Below, one piece after another: positions 13,195-25,525 of a stretch of 64,000 nt of DNA. Every line of letters starts with the position of its first letter. Position 1 is the first letter of the stretch. The position numbers were made by a program, and so were the translations under genes. The DNA is from Rhabdophis nuchalis. Its lineage: Eukaryota; Chordata; Lepidosauria; Squamata; Natricidae. The stretch is taken from positions 77,214,715 to 77,278,714 of the forward strand of contig CM077646.1 of assembly GCA_039707465.1 (NCBI GenBank). The letters are read 5' to 3'. The notes under the pieces are model-generated. The model saw only the letters and a program-made list of their open reading frames with translations, ran no database searches and was not told where the DNA came from.

Positions 13195-13375
13195 TCCTGG
13201 AAACTGCCTGGATAAGTCCCTGGAGTTTTCTTGGTGAGATTTCAAAAGTGGTTTGCCATTGCTTCCTTCCTAAGAGTGGAGAGAGAATGACAGGGCCAAG
13301 GTCACCCAGCTAGCTCTGGGCCTAAGGTAGGACTACAACTCACAATTCAAAGTTTGTTTTACATTACATTACTTC
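13195..13375 (-). mobile_element. Old SINE (same family as 19455-19625)
   Basis: Its complement reads CTGGGTGACCTTGGCCCTGT, then AGCAATGGCAAACCACTTTT, then CAAGAAAACTCCAGGGACTT. These blocks align in order with GGGTGATCTTGGGCATATCA, CCATGGCAAATCACATCG and GCCAGAATAACAGTATTTAC on the plus strand near 19500. This fits a well-known squamate SINE body. The tRNA head is missing. Confidence 0.6.
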
Positions 13376-13554
13376 CCAAGCACACCAATGATCTGAAACA
13401 TACTGAACTTGACCTTCTTAATGGAGGTGGAGGTGTTTATTTGTAAATTTCTCAGATTACTCACTAGTATCTCAGAGTAAGAGCAAGCAGCAGGTTTTTT
13501 TTTCTTGCACTGTTTTCACCCTAATTTCGTAATGCCATTGGGCACTCAAATTAC

Positions 13555-13660
13555 AATTAGTTTAGTTTAGTTTAGTTTAGTTTAGTTCACTGTCCAGAGA
13601 CACTTGGGGAGATAGACGGTCTTACAAACCGAATGAATAAATAAATAAATAAATACATGC
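13555..13660 (+). mobile_element. (TTTAG)n next to L2-type 3' tail
   Basis: Five or more TTTAG units (13557-13588) are followed by CCAGAGACACTTGGGGAGAT, AGACGGTC and an AATA-repeat tail (13634-13655). The latter resembles the 3' end shared by the L2 copies (GAGTCCCTTCGGGGAGAGAG...GGTCTACAAATTAAAT). Only about 70 bp of L2 remain. Confidence 0.6.
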
Positions 13661-16600
13661 ATACACAGACCAGGAAGTGCAATAATGGTCTTTGCCTCCA
13701 TGCTGACATGTTCTGGGTGAGAACTTTGTAGAGGTTAATATATTCCCCGCAGCAGGGAGTTTAAATATTGCCAGCTATTTCTTGAGCACAGAATGTGACT
13801 ATCAGCAAGACCAGAAAGGCAAACAGAGCAGAGTTGGGAAAAATACATACTTTTATTTTCCCCAATGTAGCAAACTTTGGAGAATATTTGAAAATGTTGT
13901 AAATCATTATTCAAGCTGTTTTATTTGTCCTTTAATCTTTTTAGAAATAGCCATATAGCATACCACTATAGCTAATCACAGTGTAAAAAAATAACATCAA
14001 AGAATTAGCAGGCCCAAGAAACAATGGCAAGAAATAAGTTTGAACTGAAAGAACACTCTCATTGGAGAGATGAGACAAAATGATTTGAAAACTATCATGA
14101 CTTCCAAAATCAATATTCAAAATAATATCTTCTGTGCAAAAATATGTTAGCCAGTTTATTCCAAAAATCACCTGAGGATGATATTAACCAGCATTAATGT
14201 AACAGATTAGCTAGTTTTAGATTTTTATATAGAACAGTTATAAAATTTAATTTATGTTAGAATATAATACCTACAACCATAGTATGTCCTTGTCAGAAAA
14301 CAATATATCTACAAAGCTTCTCTACAAAGGTTCCACTCTGAAGTTGAAAAAAAAAGGAATAAAAAAGGGAAAATAATGAAATTTAAATAAAAATGTATTT
14401 CAGTAAAGGAAAGTGCAAAGCAAAAGCAAAGTATGATCAAATATTTGAGAGATAGTGCAAAAATGCACAGAGCTCTGCTAATTACACACATTTTATTGAA
14501 TTATTTTTAACCAAACTGAAAACTTTTTCCTGTAAATTACATTTAATTTAATCCTCATCAATATTCAAGTACTCTTAGGACTGTCTTGTCTATGAGAATT
14601 ACTTTCTGCCATAGTGAAATTACTTACTTGGATTTTGTCAGTTAATTTAGTGAGATGCTTATGAAGCTCTTAAGAATCTAAGGGGTGTTTTTAAAAATAC
14701 ATGATAATTTCTATCAGCTGCAAATCTGTGACCAAAACTGCTCAATACTGTATTTAGATCATTTTAGATTTACACAGAAGAGTTGGTGCCTTTTGTCCTG
14801 GAAATATTATACTCTCCCAGTATTACTTTATTTTCCATTGTAAATTTTCAACATAAATGGAAGAGTAAGTAAATAGTTATTCTCAATTGCACTGCATTTG
14901 ATATTATAAAAAGAACAAACAGTATATGCTAACCCAATATTTATTAGACTGATCTGTTCGTATTACCATACTGTATCATCTCACCCTAACTCAAATTAAT
15001 AAATTCATTTAATTGAGAATAATATGTTTTTATATACATTATGGAAAGAAGACTTGGTAACTTTGAATAAATATATGCTGAGTTTGAGGTCAAACGCTGA
15101 TATTTGAAAATACAATTGAAAAAATATTATTAAATGCATTTAACAAGGATTCAATTACAAGGCACATACAAAAGACTACCAGGATAAAGAAGATAAAACC
15201 TAGTTGTAGCAGTTCAGATGTAGAGAACTGCAAGAGAAGGGAAATAGAAAAAGAACAGAGCCTAGTAAAGCTCTGCCCCCCTTCCAACCCCCCCTCCAGG
15301 TTTACTGAAAAAAGGAATCATTGCTTCTCTTTCCAGAATGCATGAAGAGAACTTGGAGAGAGAACGACAACTTGTAAGGAAGGTGGAAATGACAGCATTT
15401 AAAACAAAAATTCCCAAAGAGATGCTTGAATAATAGGAATTTTCTTCTAAATAATAGGGTGCTTTCTAAGAGGAGATGGAATGGGCTATGAGAATAGCTT
15501 TGAGAGAGAGGAGGAAGAACTACAGTATGGTTAATGGTCTGGTAAAAGAAACCTAGTCCAAAAAAGGCATGAGGATGGAGAATGCCTCTCAGAATTGACC
15601 CTTTTTAATTCTGTGGAACATAAAGACAGGTGAGGGAAGAAGCACATTCAGATTTGCAAAACTGATGACAGTCCTTTAAAGTAGTCCAGACCAGGAAACT
15701 AAAGCATGAATAACACTACCACCACTATTCTTATGGCCAGTTAGAGACCTAGAAGGAAAGCAGATGTTTCAAAAACTTTCGGGCCAGTTCATATGAAGTT
15801 ATAATCTGTAGATTTTATTTAGAAACCTATCAGCAAAATAACACAGGAGGTGAAGGTTGAGTTATGGGTCCAATATAGGGTAGGAGGGCTGAATGAAAAG
15901 GAGAGTATTGATAGAGCTGATTAAAAGAAAAACTAGAAAAAGTGAAATACATTGGGAGCTAAGGGTTCCTGAGGTAAAAAAAGCTACTCATGACTAGCAC
16001 AGTGTTAAGGAAGGTTTATACTATATTATGGAAGTTTCAAGAGAAAAGAGCACCAAATCTAAACTCAACAGGATAGAAGATGGGAGCAGCAGCCAACGCT
16101 ATCAGGACGCAATCAGTTATCTGAAGAAGTCTGAAGTAGTCTGAATCCTCCAATGTAATGAAGATCCTTGGCTACAGTAGTTGGGTCACAAGCTGGTAAC
16201 TTCAGCCACGTTTGAGCCAGCCAAGGGGAGTCTGTCTTTTCTTAGCATAGTGACAACCAAAGGTGGGGATGAAACATGATACAAAGAACCTTTATTGTTA
16301 GAATTGATAGAAACTGTGGGTCAAGATGGTCAGTGAACTATATATACAGAAAAGGCAGAAAACAATGTGATGCCTCGATTTGAAATAATCAACTTTGCTT
16401 TTGTTTTGTAAGGGGAAAAAAGTATTACTGTATGTTAAATACAGTGAGTGGAATATGGACACATAATACAAAGTGACTTCTTTAGCAGAATACAAGTGCA
16501 TCTACATACATTAGTCATATTGTATTGCAAGAGCTAAGGATTAGATTCTGATACGTCTGTCCCAGTGCTTGAGACACTAGTACTACCCAACAAGGATTCT

Positions 16601-17959
16601 CATGCATAAGTAATTTGCATATGGATGAAACTTGGTTTGCCTTATGTAATTTAATTTGCAAATCTGAATGGCAATAATTTAAATTAGTGAAGTCAACTTG
16701 CAGAATCCACATGGGATAGTCCAATTCCAGAATACTCACTGTTGAGCCTTGACTTTGTGAATGGTGGTTGCTTCTAAGAAAGTACAATAATGTGGGAAAC
16801 ACTTGTCCTTTTACTATGGAGTGTGGAACTGTAGCTGGCATCAGTTTGTTTGCAAAAACAACAGCAGAACCTTGAGAGTTGTCCAGAATATTGCATTTCT
16901 GGATTTTCAATTGTAGTTTTATACTTCTTTATCATACTTATTCTACCGCAAAGAGAATTGTTAATTGCCTGTTAATACCACAGGTATATTTTAGACAACA
17001 CTAATTTTTATCTTGCTGAGATTAATGCAAAATATTTAATTTAAATTCATTAGAATCAGTAGGACTTCAAAGTGCTTAATTTTGTTTACCACTTTTGTGA
17101 ACATGCTTAATCAAAATCTCATACGGCGTAGAAAGAGTAAAGAAAAGCCTGAAAACCAGAAGGGGTTAAAAATAGTTTTCTTTAAGCAATTTAAGTTTAT
17201 TTAAGCATTTGAGTTCAAAATGCTAAATGGATCTTCTTCCAGCTAGACTTCTACTGCCAGTTGCTTTATTCACATGATAAACAGCCAGAAACCAGGACGG
17301 CTGATATGCAGTAATCATTTCACACAACTAACTACTCAGCTCCCAGACCAGAAAATAGCACTCATGGTGCTTTAAATCAAGTAAGAATGAGAGGCGCAAT
17401 AAAACAGAATTTTAAAAAATTATCAGCTCTCTTCCAGCTTTGCACAAAATTTGAGGTAGTAAGCAGTTATTGATGGCGGCAGGAAACATTTCACTGGAAC
17501 AGATGATAAGTGAGCTCATCAAAATTCCAAGGCTAAGACTTGGAAAAAAATGTTTTTCAGGTGGGCAAATAAAGTACCAAAATTGTTAGAGCAATTACAT
17601 TGTAAAGAAAGAGGCCTGTAAGAAAGTTAGGACTATACATTATGATGATGCTCATTACTACATTATTCAGATTTAATATTTACTAAATATTTAATATTTA
17701 GATTTAATATTTACAAAATATAATAGAAATGGAAACAATTACAAACACAAAGGCCTAAAAGGGTTTTCACAGCCTCGGAAGACAGGGAGTCCTTGTAATA
17801 ATAATCTTTATTGTCATTGTACTAAAATTACAATGAAATTAATTATCACCTGAGGGATGTACCAGAGGGTAGGAAAATATGAACACAGCAGAATGTCAAC
17901 TTGTTTAGAAAATCAAAACAAGAAGTGGTAAATAAAATAACTTTTCTTTCCTTCTAAGC

Positions 17960-18185
17960 CAGGGGTAGTCAACCTTTTTATATCTACCACCCACTTTTGT
18001 ATCTCTGTTAGTAGTAAAATTTTCTAACTGCCCGCCGGTTCCACAGTAATGATGATTTATAAAGTAGGGAAGTCAATTAAATTTTACAAAGGAAAGTGCT
18101 TCAGTATCGGACAAAACCCCTACCGCCCACCATGAAATCTAGAATGCCCACTAGTGGGCAGTAGGGACCAGGTTGACTACCACTG
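17960..18185. mobile_element. hAT-type non-autonomous element
   Basis: The terminal repeats are CAGGGGTAGTCAACCTTTTT and GGTTGACTACCACTG. Flanks TTCTAAGC (17952-17959) and GTCTAAGC (18186-18193) match at seven of eight bases. The interior holds CTGCCCGCCGGTTCC and CCCACTAGTGGGCAGTAGGG. At 226 bp it is non-coding. The family differs from A and B. Confidence 0.88.
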
Positions 18186-19454
18186 GTCTAAGCAGTACAA
18201 TGTATTGCAGAGGATCATAAGAAGTCAAAAAGGCCCCACATGATCTTCTCAATGATCTAGAAATGAAGTTGTTTTCCCTCAGGTACCAATATTTTCATTT
18301 TTTTCCCCTGGCAACACACAGAAAACAAATGGATGATTTTGCCTCTATATCAAACTTATGTGCCATAGAATATATTACAAAGGCCTGTTTCTAACTCACT
18401 TTTACAAACTCCCTAGCAAACATAATGGAGCATGTTCATGTATTGCTGAAGAGATAACAATTATTTTCTTTTTGTCTTCACCAAATGCTCAATAATTATC
18501 CACTACAGAGTCAATAACCCATTTGGGATGAATTATCCAGTAAGAAAAAGATTAGATTTTGTGTCAATAAAGTTCAATAAACAGTAGGGAGTCAGAGAAA
18601 TCATTTATATTTCATTCTCTGTGAGACAGACAAGAAATAAGGAAGGGTGACTTGAATCCCAAATTTTAACAACTCATGAAACAAATTAATATATAAACTG
18701 TTCACATTTTAGTGAATTTAAATTCTGAGAACTCATTTTGTTACCACTGTATAAGTAGATCAGAATAACATGCTCTCAACTGATATAATGCTATAGCATA
18801 AAATTCAGGTGTGCGAAGTTCAGGCATCTAACCTTATTTTGTGTGTATTCAATTCTAAAAGAGAAAGGGAAAGTAAAGAAGAAAGTAAAGATGTGAAATA
18901 AATTAAACCCCTTAGTAAAATATTTGCTAAATGTAAGACAAAACAGAAAAATTGTAAGACTTTCAAATGTTCATAGTAATAAAATGGGTACTATATGATC
19001 TGTTGTGAAGAACAAATTTAAGGAGCAGAAAAGGTTGTAAAAATTACTGGTGTTTTTCCCCCCTCCATTTTTCTAAATGGAAGTGAGAGTTTTGTATATC
19101 GGGAATGTTGTTGGAATAAAGCACTAAAAAGTGTTTGCGGTTAAAAAAAAAGATAAACTCAGGAATGAAAATGTGCCAAATAAATGTGGATTAAAAACAA
19201 ATATAGATGATAAATTGGAAACATATTGAGATCTACTCAATATTTTTATATAATGAGGATCAAACTGCAAAATAATATTTGAAAGAAGAGTGAGTTAAAT
19301 GAAAAAAGGGTCAAGTCCAAAACAGAATGTGGTTCAACAGAGTTGATGAGATCTTCACAAAGGGAAAACAGAGATGTTTAAAGAGCAAAAGACAATTATG
19401 TGATGAGGCATAATCATAGTGGAAACAAAAATAAATGAGAAAAAATAGAGTCAG

Positions 19455-19625
19455 ATTGGGGATTGTGAATTCTAATCCTCCCTTGGATATGAGAGTCGTA
19501 TGGGTGATCTTGGGCATATCAATCCTGGGAAGCAGGCCATGGCAAATCACATCGAAAATATTGCCAGAATAACAGTATTTACTCCAAGCAGCCATCAGGA
19601 GTAAATACTGACTTAAGGATAACCC
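19455..19625 (+). mobile_element. Old SINE (same family as 13195-13375)
   Basis: Blocks GGGTGATCTTGGGCATATCA, GAAGCAGGCCATGGCAAATC, GCCAGAATAACAGTATTTAC and CAGGAGTAAATACTGACTT occur in the order typical of a squamate tRNA-derived SINE body. No A or B box is readable, so the head is lost or decayed. Confidence 0.55.
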
Positions 19626-19780
19626 TCCCCTCCCCCCAAAAAATAGATAAAAAAGAATGGAGAGCTATAGCGATACACTATTTGTCATATGCCCTTAATT
19701 TAATTTGCTCATTTAAAAAAAATATTTTTCATATTATGTACAATGTTGCATCCTTGTAATAGAAAAACAACAGTATGCAT

Positions 19781-19954
19781 CAGTAGTAGGTTTCTGCAGG
19801 CTCGCACCTACTCGTGAGAGCCGGTTGGTGAAATTTAGAGTACCGGTGACAGGGGGTTCCACCGGCGTACCTGGAAGTAAATCTGGCCCGCCGCTGCCAG
19901 TGACCCAACAGGAAGGAAAGGAAGGAAGGAAGGAAGGAAGGAAGGAAGGAAGGA

Positions 19955-20026
<72 letters not shown>

Positions 20027-20203
20027 ATTTATCATCACAATTGAGTCCAAAATTTTGGTTGCTAAGCAAGAGTGTTGTTAAATGAGTTTCACCACATTTT
20101 AAAAGGTGGCCACTCCCACCCTGTCACATGACTGCCAAGCCACGCCCACAAAATAGGCCACACCTACAGAGTAGGTTCTAAAAAAATTTGAAACCCACCA
20201 CTG
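19781..20203. mobile_element. Family B hAT-type element carrying a microsatellite
   Basis: The ends are CAGTAGTAGGTTTC and GAAACCCACCACTG. A perfect 8-bp target duplication, GTATGCAT, lies at 19773-19780 and 20204-20211. Inside are AGCCGGTTGGTGAAATTTAG, a long GGAA/GAAA array, a block resembling the family C repeat (TTGCTAAGCAAGAGTGTTG, GTTAAATGAGTTTCACC), and GCCACGCCCACAAAATAGGC. At 423 bp it is much longer than the copy at 12953, through these internal gains. Confidence 0.92.
19911..20027. repeat. (GGAA)n-(GAAA)n microsatellite
   Basis: A GGAA array passes into a GAAA array near 19955, wholly inside the family B element. The long frames on both strands here (all F/S/L or K/E/R residues) are translations of this array and not genes. 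Confidence 0.97.
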
Positions 20204-21189
20204 GTATGCATGTACATACAGTATATTTAAAGATTAATATTGTATATTGAATGAATACTATAGTATAATCATAAAGAGATTTTTATTGAATATTAATTAT
20301 TGATATATGTCACCAGAGAAATTGTCTAGAATTTATAAAAGCACTTCAAATTTAAATTGATGTTGAAAATGTAAACAAGAAGAAACATAAAAGAACGTAT
20401 CATGTTTGGTACATGTATATTTAAAAAAAAAACCCGTATAAATTTCTGGATTTAAATATTTAACACCAATTCAGAGGGTTTTAATGATTAATTCTACAAT
20501 TGAAACTTGAGGTTTGATTGACAAATAGTTTGAAGAAAGTCATGGAACTTCATTTTTCTACACAACATCTGCAGCAGGAATATTGTTAGGTTCCACAAAC
20601 ATAAAAACAAAAAAAGATTCAGCACTATCAACAATGGAACAATGCTTGGTTAAGTTGATGGAACATACTGGAGTGGCTAAATAGACTTTTTGATCAGAGA
20701 ATAGTCACTATCTGTGTTTATTGCTGATTTGAAACATGTGGAATTTTTTTTGCATGAAACAGAAAAAAATAATCTTATGGTTTTGATAAAAGGAAGGAAA
20801 CGAGTTGTGGTGTAAAAGGTAAAATTATACTTACTTATAACTGCTGTAAAAAGAAGGTTAGATGCTACTTCCTTGTATCTATTTTTCATTCTTTCCTATT
20901 TTGCTTTTACTCTCTCCCCCATTTCTTGCACTTTTAGCTTTTCTTTTCTGTTATTAATTTTTTATGTTATTCATACACCATTTTCAGTTAAAACTGGTTT
21001 GTTTATGTACTTATATGCTATGGTCCTTCAAGAGCTCAGGGTACTTCCTCCCATTTTCTTTCACAGACAACTTTTTGAGGCTAGGCCTCAGAGGGACCGT
21101 CTTATGTTCTCTCTCTCGCTTATAAATGAAGGATTCATTTCAACTCTTCTACTCCCTGGCCAAAGCTAATTATGTTACGGAATATGAAA

Positions 21190-21224
21190 GTTAAGGTCCA
21201 GTTCATTTTGAACTGGACCTTAAC
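21190..21224. other. Perfect 16-bp hairpin
   Basis: The arm GTTAAGGTCCAGTTCA (21190-21205) and its exact complement (21209-21224) are separated by only TTT. It lies about 470 bp downstream of the 21692-21825 exon in the direction of transcription. It does not match any other repeat in the window. Function unknown; it could be a young palindrome or an intronic RNA hairpin. Confidence 0.85.
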
Positions 21225-21691
21225 ATTTTATTTTTACTGGCTATAAACAATTCTGGTGCTGTCAACCATTCATCAAGTCTGACTCTGAACGCATTACATT
21301 ATTTGTTCTTGCATAAAATTTGTAGATTAGAAGACTTTCAAAGGATTCTTGTATCCTTGTCACCACTTTTTGCTTTACATCATAACAAGCATATAGAATT
21401 ATTTATAATTGAAAAACCAGTTTATACCACACATACTTCCTCTGTTGGGCAACATGGCAGGTATAATAGCCTCTGATACAGGGGATTTAACATTTATTTA
21501 AAATTAAAGCCTTTCCATCAAGTGCTGCAGCTGCAGAATTAAGTCCATTTAACATATGTAAATATTAGCAGCATTTGCATAACCCTCATTAAAAAAAAAG
21601 GAGCAGAAAATGTATTACAACACTGGAGCAAAATTATTTGATACTTCACATATAAACAGGATTTATCAAACATTGCCTCTTGCACACTTAC

Positions 21692-21825
21692 AGTACTGTC
21701 GACATAGGCTTCAGTCCATACTACATCATGTTCTTGATCAATCACTTTAGGTCGACTGAGCACATGGAGATATTCCATAACATTTTCTTGCACATCAGCT
21801 AGAGTAGAGATCTGAGTGAAAAACC
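21692..21825 (-). CDS. CACNA2D3: CACNA2D3 exon (linker between VWA and Cache regions)
   Basis: This internal coding exon belongs to the voltage-gated calcium channel auxiliary subunit alpha-2/delta-3, a membrane-anchored extracellular protein that promotes channel surface expression and synaptic function. On the minus strand a pyrimidine-rich tract and AG precede 21825, and GTAAGT follows 21692. The exon is 134 bp: two bases finish a Gly codon, then 44 codons run open and end in phase 0. The peptide starts [20 protein letters not shown], continues through [20 protein letters not shown] and ends VDST. In the family this segment follows the VWA fold and leads to the Cache domain. The paralogue CACNA2D4 is the closest alternative, but [13 protein letters not shown] fits CACNA2D3 better from what I know of the family. 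There are no disabling changes. The frame beyond the donor is read-through only. Confidence 0.94.
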
Positions 21826-23309
21826 CTGGATATATTTGAGCAGGGAAGAGGAAAAAAATGTGGTCATTCATACATAATCAAATGAGAAGTGCACCTACAC
21901 ATTATAAATATCTTTTCTCTCTGTGTTAAAAGGAACGGGGTGTATGTGGAGGAGGGGGAACCTAAAGAGGGGGGAAAATTGACCAAGGAAGAAGCCCTGT
22001 CAAGTTTTAATTTGTGAAAGCACTAGTCTGTGAAATGATATGTCAGTCCAGAACGGCTCCATTCCTCTGAGTGTTCTACACCATTGCACTGCTGTCCTGA
22101 TTTTCATTCCTCCAGTTCCAAGTCAATTTTTTCAGCCTCAGGAGAAAGCAAAGGAAGGAGTTTGTTCTTAAAGATAAATGCTTATGGCAGAGTTCTATTA
22201 ACTTTTAGTCCACAACCTTTGCAACTGCCAAGGATCACAAATATGAGGGTGATATTTTTAGCTTTATCAAATTCTATCTCTAACATTCTATAACTTAATC
22301 AGAGTTTTAGTGCTTCCCGGCAGAGTGTCCTAATGTATTTCTTACATAGTCCAGTTATCCATGCAAGAACCTAATCTATGGCAGCATGAAGTCCTATGTA
22401 CACATCCACATAACCACACAGTTCATTCCTCAGGCCATCATGAACTATTGGAAAACAACCCAGGACTTATTTTATGATGACTTGATATATCAAGAATAAA
22501 GGAAATTTGCTTCAACAAATAATGTTTCACATTATGGTAAGTGCTTGAGTATGAAACAAACGAGGCAAAATGTCCAATTCAAAATCATCATGGAATCTGT
22601 GTCTTTTGCAGATTCAAGCATTTTATTCATTTCCAAAGTTTAGTTTTCTGCCGTAGAACAGACTGTCTACACTTGGACTTTCCTGAAAAACTAAAGCTCA
22701 AACAGGAAGAAAAGTTATCTGCATTTTTCAAAATTTCAAATAGCTGCTTTTTCTCAGGTGGCATTCAACTCCTTCTAATCTGAAGATGTTAATTAATGCA
22801 TTGACTTAAAATATCATGAACTACAAGGACTCTCAGCAATTTCGAAGAATGCATAAGCACCAATAATAAAATCAGAAACAATCAAAGCCAACAATATTAG
22901 CAGTCTCTTTTCAAAATGCATTTTAAGGTCTTTTTAAAAGCCAACAATAGACCCTCAACAGCAGGAAGCACACAGCAAAGAATGGAGGCATCTTCTTAGC
23001 TGAGACTCACTTCAAGACAAACCCATGGCAAGTGTAGATGAACTTCTTTAATGTCAGGGAGGGAAGTCAGAAAATCATAAGGAGAGAGGTGCTTTCTTAA
23101 ATAACTTAAACCTAAGCTATATAGGGTTTAAAGGTTTTTGTAAAATATAATTGTACATTTTGTATTTTATACAGAAAACTTTTTTCTGGCAACGGCAATG
23201 GTTTTACCTACTACAATGTTTCTCTGGATTCTTTCAGAGAGATAGTTGGCTTTTGAGCTTTGTTCCTAGCATACATCCTAAACTCAACTCACAGGTCGCC
23301 CTATATACA

Positions 23310-23600
23310 ACATGTTGTAGTGGTCAGTGTTTTGTAGGGAGAACGAGACAGGCAAGGACTGAGGCAAGACAGGCTCAGTTAAACAACAGCCTTTATTAGG
23401 CTAACAGCTAACAATAGCAATGAGGCAACTCCGGAACTGGAAACAGAGAAATCTCCACTTGACAGGTCTTTATATACAAGCTGTCAAATGGGGAAACCAA
23501 CATAACAGTCAGGGTGGGACATTACCAGCACAAGAACTGTGCTGCTAGAACGTGTGTTGATAGTGATGTTCAATAATACCTCAAAAGATCACTTATCAAG
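23310..23600 (-). mobile_element. Probable solo LTR of an endogenous retroelement
   Basis: On the minus strand a TATA box (TGTATATAAAGA, around 23467-23478) is followed about 75 bp later by a polyadenylation signal AATAAA (23392-23397), then GGCTGTTGTTTAACTGAGCC and a GT/TC-rich region. That spacing (promoter, short R region, poly-A signal) is typical of an LTR. The region is also less AT-rich than its flanks. I could not fix the TG...CA ends or a target duplication, and no internal coding region is present. Boundaries are estimates. An alternative is the end of another retroelement. Confidence 0.45.
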
Positions 23601-24489
23601 ATTAGTTCATTTCCAGACACCATACTGGTGACCTGATGCATTTTTCTGAGCCCCTTTCTCCTGAGTTATCAAAAATGCTTGATATATAATCCATTATACA
23701 AACAGGTCTGCCAAATGACTGTAGTGAGGTACACTTTAAAAAAAAAATAAGATACACTTAATAGTTATTCTTTTGTTTGTGTCGAGCTAAAACATTATAG
23801 CCTGCCTTTGTTTTTACAGCTGGCAAATTTTCAGTTGTATTTGACTGCTAATCTATTCCCTTCAAACCTGGTATGCTGAACCTCTGCAAAACTTTATTGA
23901 ACATTGGACGGTCCTGGTAATATCTGCAATTTCTTCTCCCTTCAGGCTCATTCTCCTCCAGGCTATTGGGGAGATCACTTTAAGTTCATTAGCTATTCTA
24001 CAGCAGTGTTGGAATCTTGACTGTTTTAATGTATTTCAAATGGGTTGTCACTCTGCTTCATTAAGCTTACACTCCCTCAAGATATGCCCTACTTTTTACA
24101 GCTTTGGGAAGTTGGAGTCAAGATGGGAGGTGGAGGTCTCATACTGCAGGGTGTAAATTTCTAGTGATCCAGTTCTAGAGGAAAAAAATCTTCGTACCCT
24201 ACAATCCACTCACTTGGAAATCTTGTACACATCTTTCATCTCTGCTAGGTGCTTCCAAGGGGAAAATCACCACAAGGAAAATTGATCCTGGGGTCAATGA
24301 CCTCTGTGACAGCTACATGGTTTGACTTATGCATCTGTGCAGGAATTAAAAGTGCATTCCACTCCTTCTCCGATTCTGCAGTCCAATGCTGCCAGTCCCT
24401 ATTGGGGTTTTTTTGTGTTTTTGTTTGCAACTATTATCCTTCACTCCCCAAACACTCCAGAACTTAGCAATGCTGTAATTGATTAGACA

Positions 24490-24590
24490 CAGGGGTCTGC
24501 AAAGTTGGCTCTTTTAAGACTGGTGGACTTCAACTCCCAGAATTCCGCAGCCAGCCATGCTGGGGAAAGAGCCAACTTTGCAGACCCCTG
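24490..24590. mobile_element. Palindromic hAT-type MITE (family A)
   Basis: It runs from CAGGGGTCTGCAAAGTTGGC to GCCAACTTTGCAGACCCCTG and holds GGACTTCAACTCCCAGAATT and CCGCAGCCAGCCATGCTGG. Flanks share GATTAG (24481-24486 and 24591-24596), a shifted and partly decayed target duplication. The right arm lacks the TTTAAGACTGGTGGACTTC complement, so the palindrome is lopsided. Confidence 0.82.
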
Positions 24591-24757
24591 GATTAGGGTA
24601 ATCTCTTAAAAATATAATTCCATGAGAGGAAAAAAAATGCTAGAAAAGTTATTGTATAGAATCCAAAGATATCAGTTCATGTCCCATGAAGAATGCCAGC
24701 TTCTTCAGGCAAATGTTGCTTATGTGTTAATAAAGCAATTTTAGAAGATGCTGATTT

Positions 24758-24760
<3 letters not shown>

Positions 24761-24807
<47 letters not shown>
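24761..24807. repeat. (CA)n microsatellite
   Basis: About 23 uninterrupted CA units. Confidence 0.98.
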
Positions 24808-24809
<2 letters not shown>

Positions 24810-25262
24810 TTAGAAGCATGTGTCAAAAGAAATAATTCATATTTACATGGCTATAGAACCAGGAACAAAATGTAGCTCCACTTAGATAACCAAGGAAAAA
24901 AAATTAAATTTGGCAAATATTTTTTTTTAAATCATTTTTTCTTAAAATAAAAAAAGTAGAAGAGAAAAACTTAATCAGATGGGGTGTGTACTTTTTTTTC
25001 TGAGCTACACATGCTATGTCTTAGAGGTGTAATTTATTTCAATTTAATTTAAATTACAGTATTTAACTACAGTTAATATAATTCTTAATTCAATATTTTT
25101 GGTAATTTTGTCATATTCCAACTTTGTTTTGTCATCTTAACAAAACAAAACAAAAAACAATTTTCAAGCACCTTTTGGGAGGTCACACCAAAAGATTTTG
25201 GGTAGCCAGATTGGACAAGGAGAAGTTTCATTTCACTCTGGTCCAATTCACATGACTGAATT

Positions 25263-25525
25263 CAGGGGTCAGCAACCTGCAGCTTTGGAGTCGCATGTGG
25301 CACTTTCATCCCTCTGTTGCAGCTCCCTGACTGGCTCCATAACTAATCAGTTATGATTAGTTATGGAGCCAGTGATAGTTAGGATAGGTAGAGGAAAAAG
25401 GATGCCACACTAGGAGGAGACTCTATGGTGGGAGAACCAGACTTCTGGTCAGCTTCAGAATTGAATGGGGGGTTTCCGGTTAGGACCTTTGTGGCTCTTT
25501 GAGTGTTTAAGGTTGTCAACCCCTG
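25263..25525. mobile_element. hAT-type non-autonomous element
   Basis: The terminal repeats are CAGGGGTCAGCAACCTGCAG and AAGGTTGTCAACCCCTG. Flanks ACTGAATT (25255-25262) and GCTTAATT (25526-25533) match at six of eight bases. The interior carries a 14-bp hairpin (GGCTCCATAACTAA and its complement around a 10-base loop, about 25334-25371). The 263-bp element is non-coding. Confidence 0.82.

Noticed and set aside
16515..16910. 131-codon minus-strand open frame in the CACNA2D3 intron
   Set aside because: It does not match the expected next CACNA2D3 exon or any family I recognise, has no convincing splice boundaries and low-complexity intron composition.
17796..17845. TCTTTATTGTCATTGTAC...ACAATGAAATT phrase
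   Set aside because: It resembles the end of a widespread vertebrate repeat, but only about 45 bp are present and I could not assign a family.
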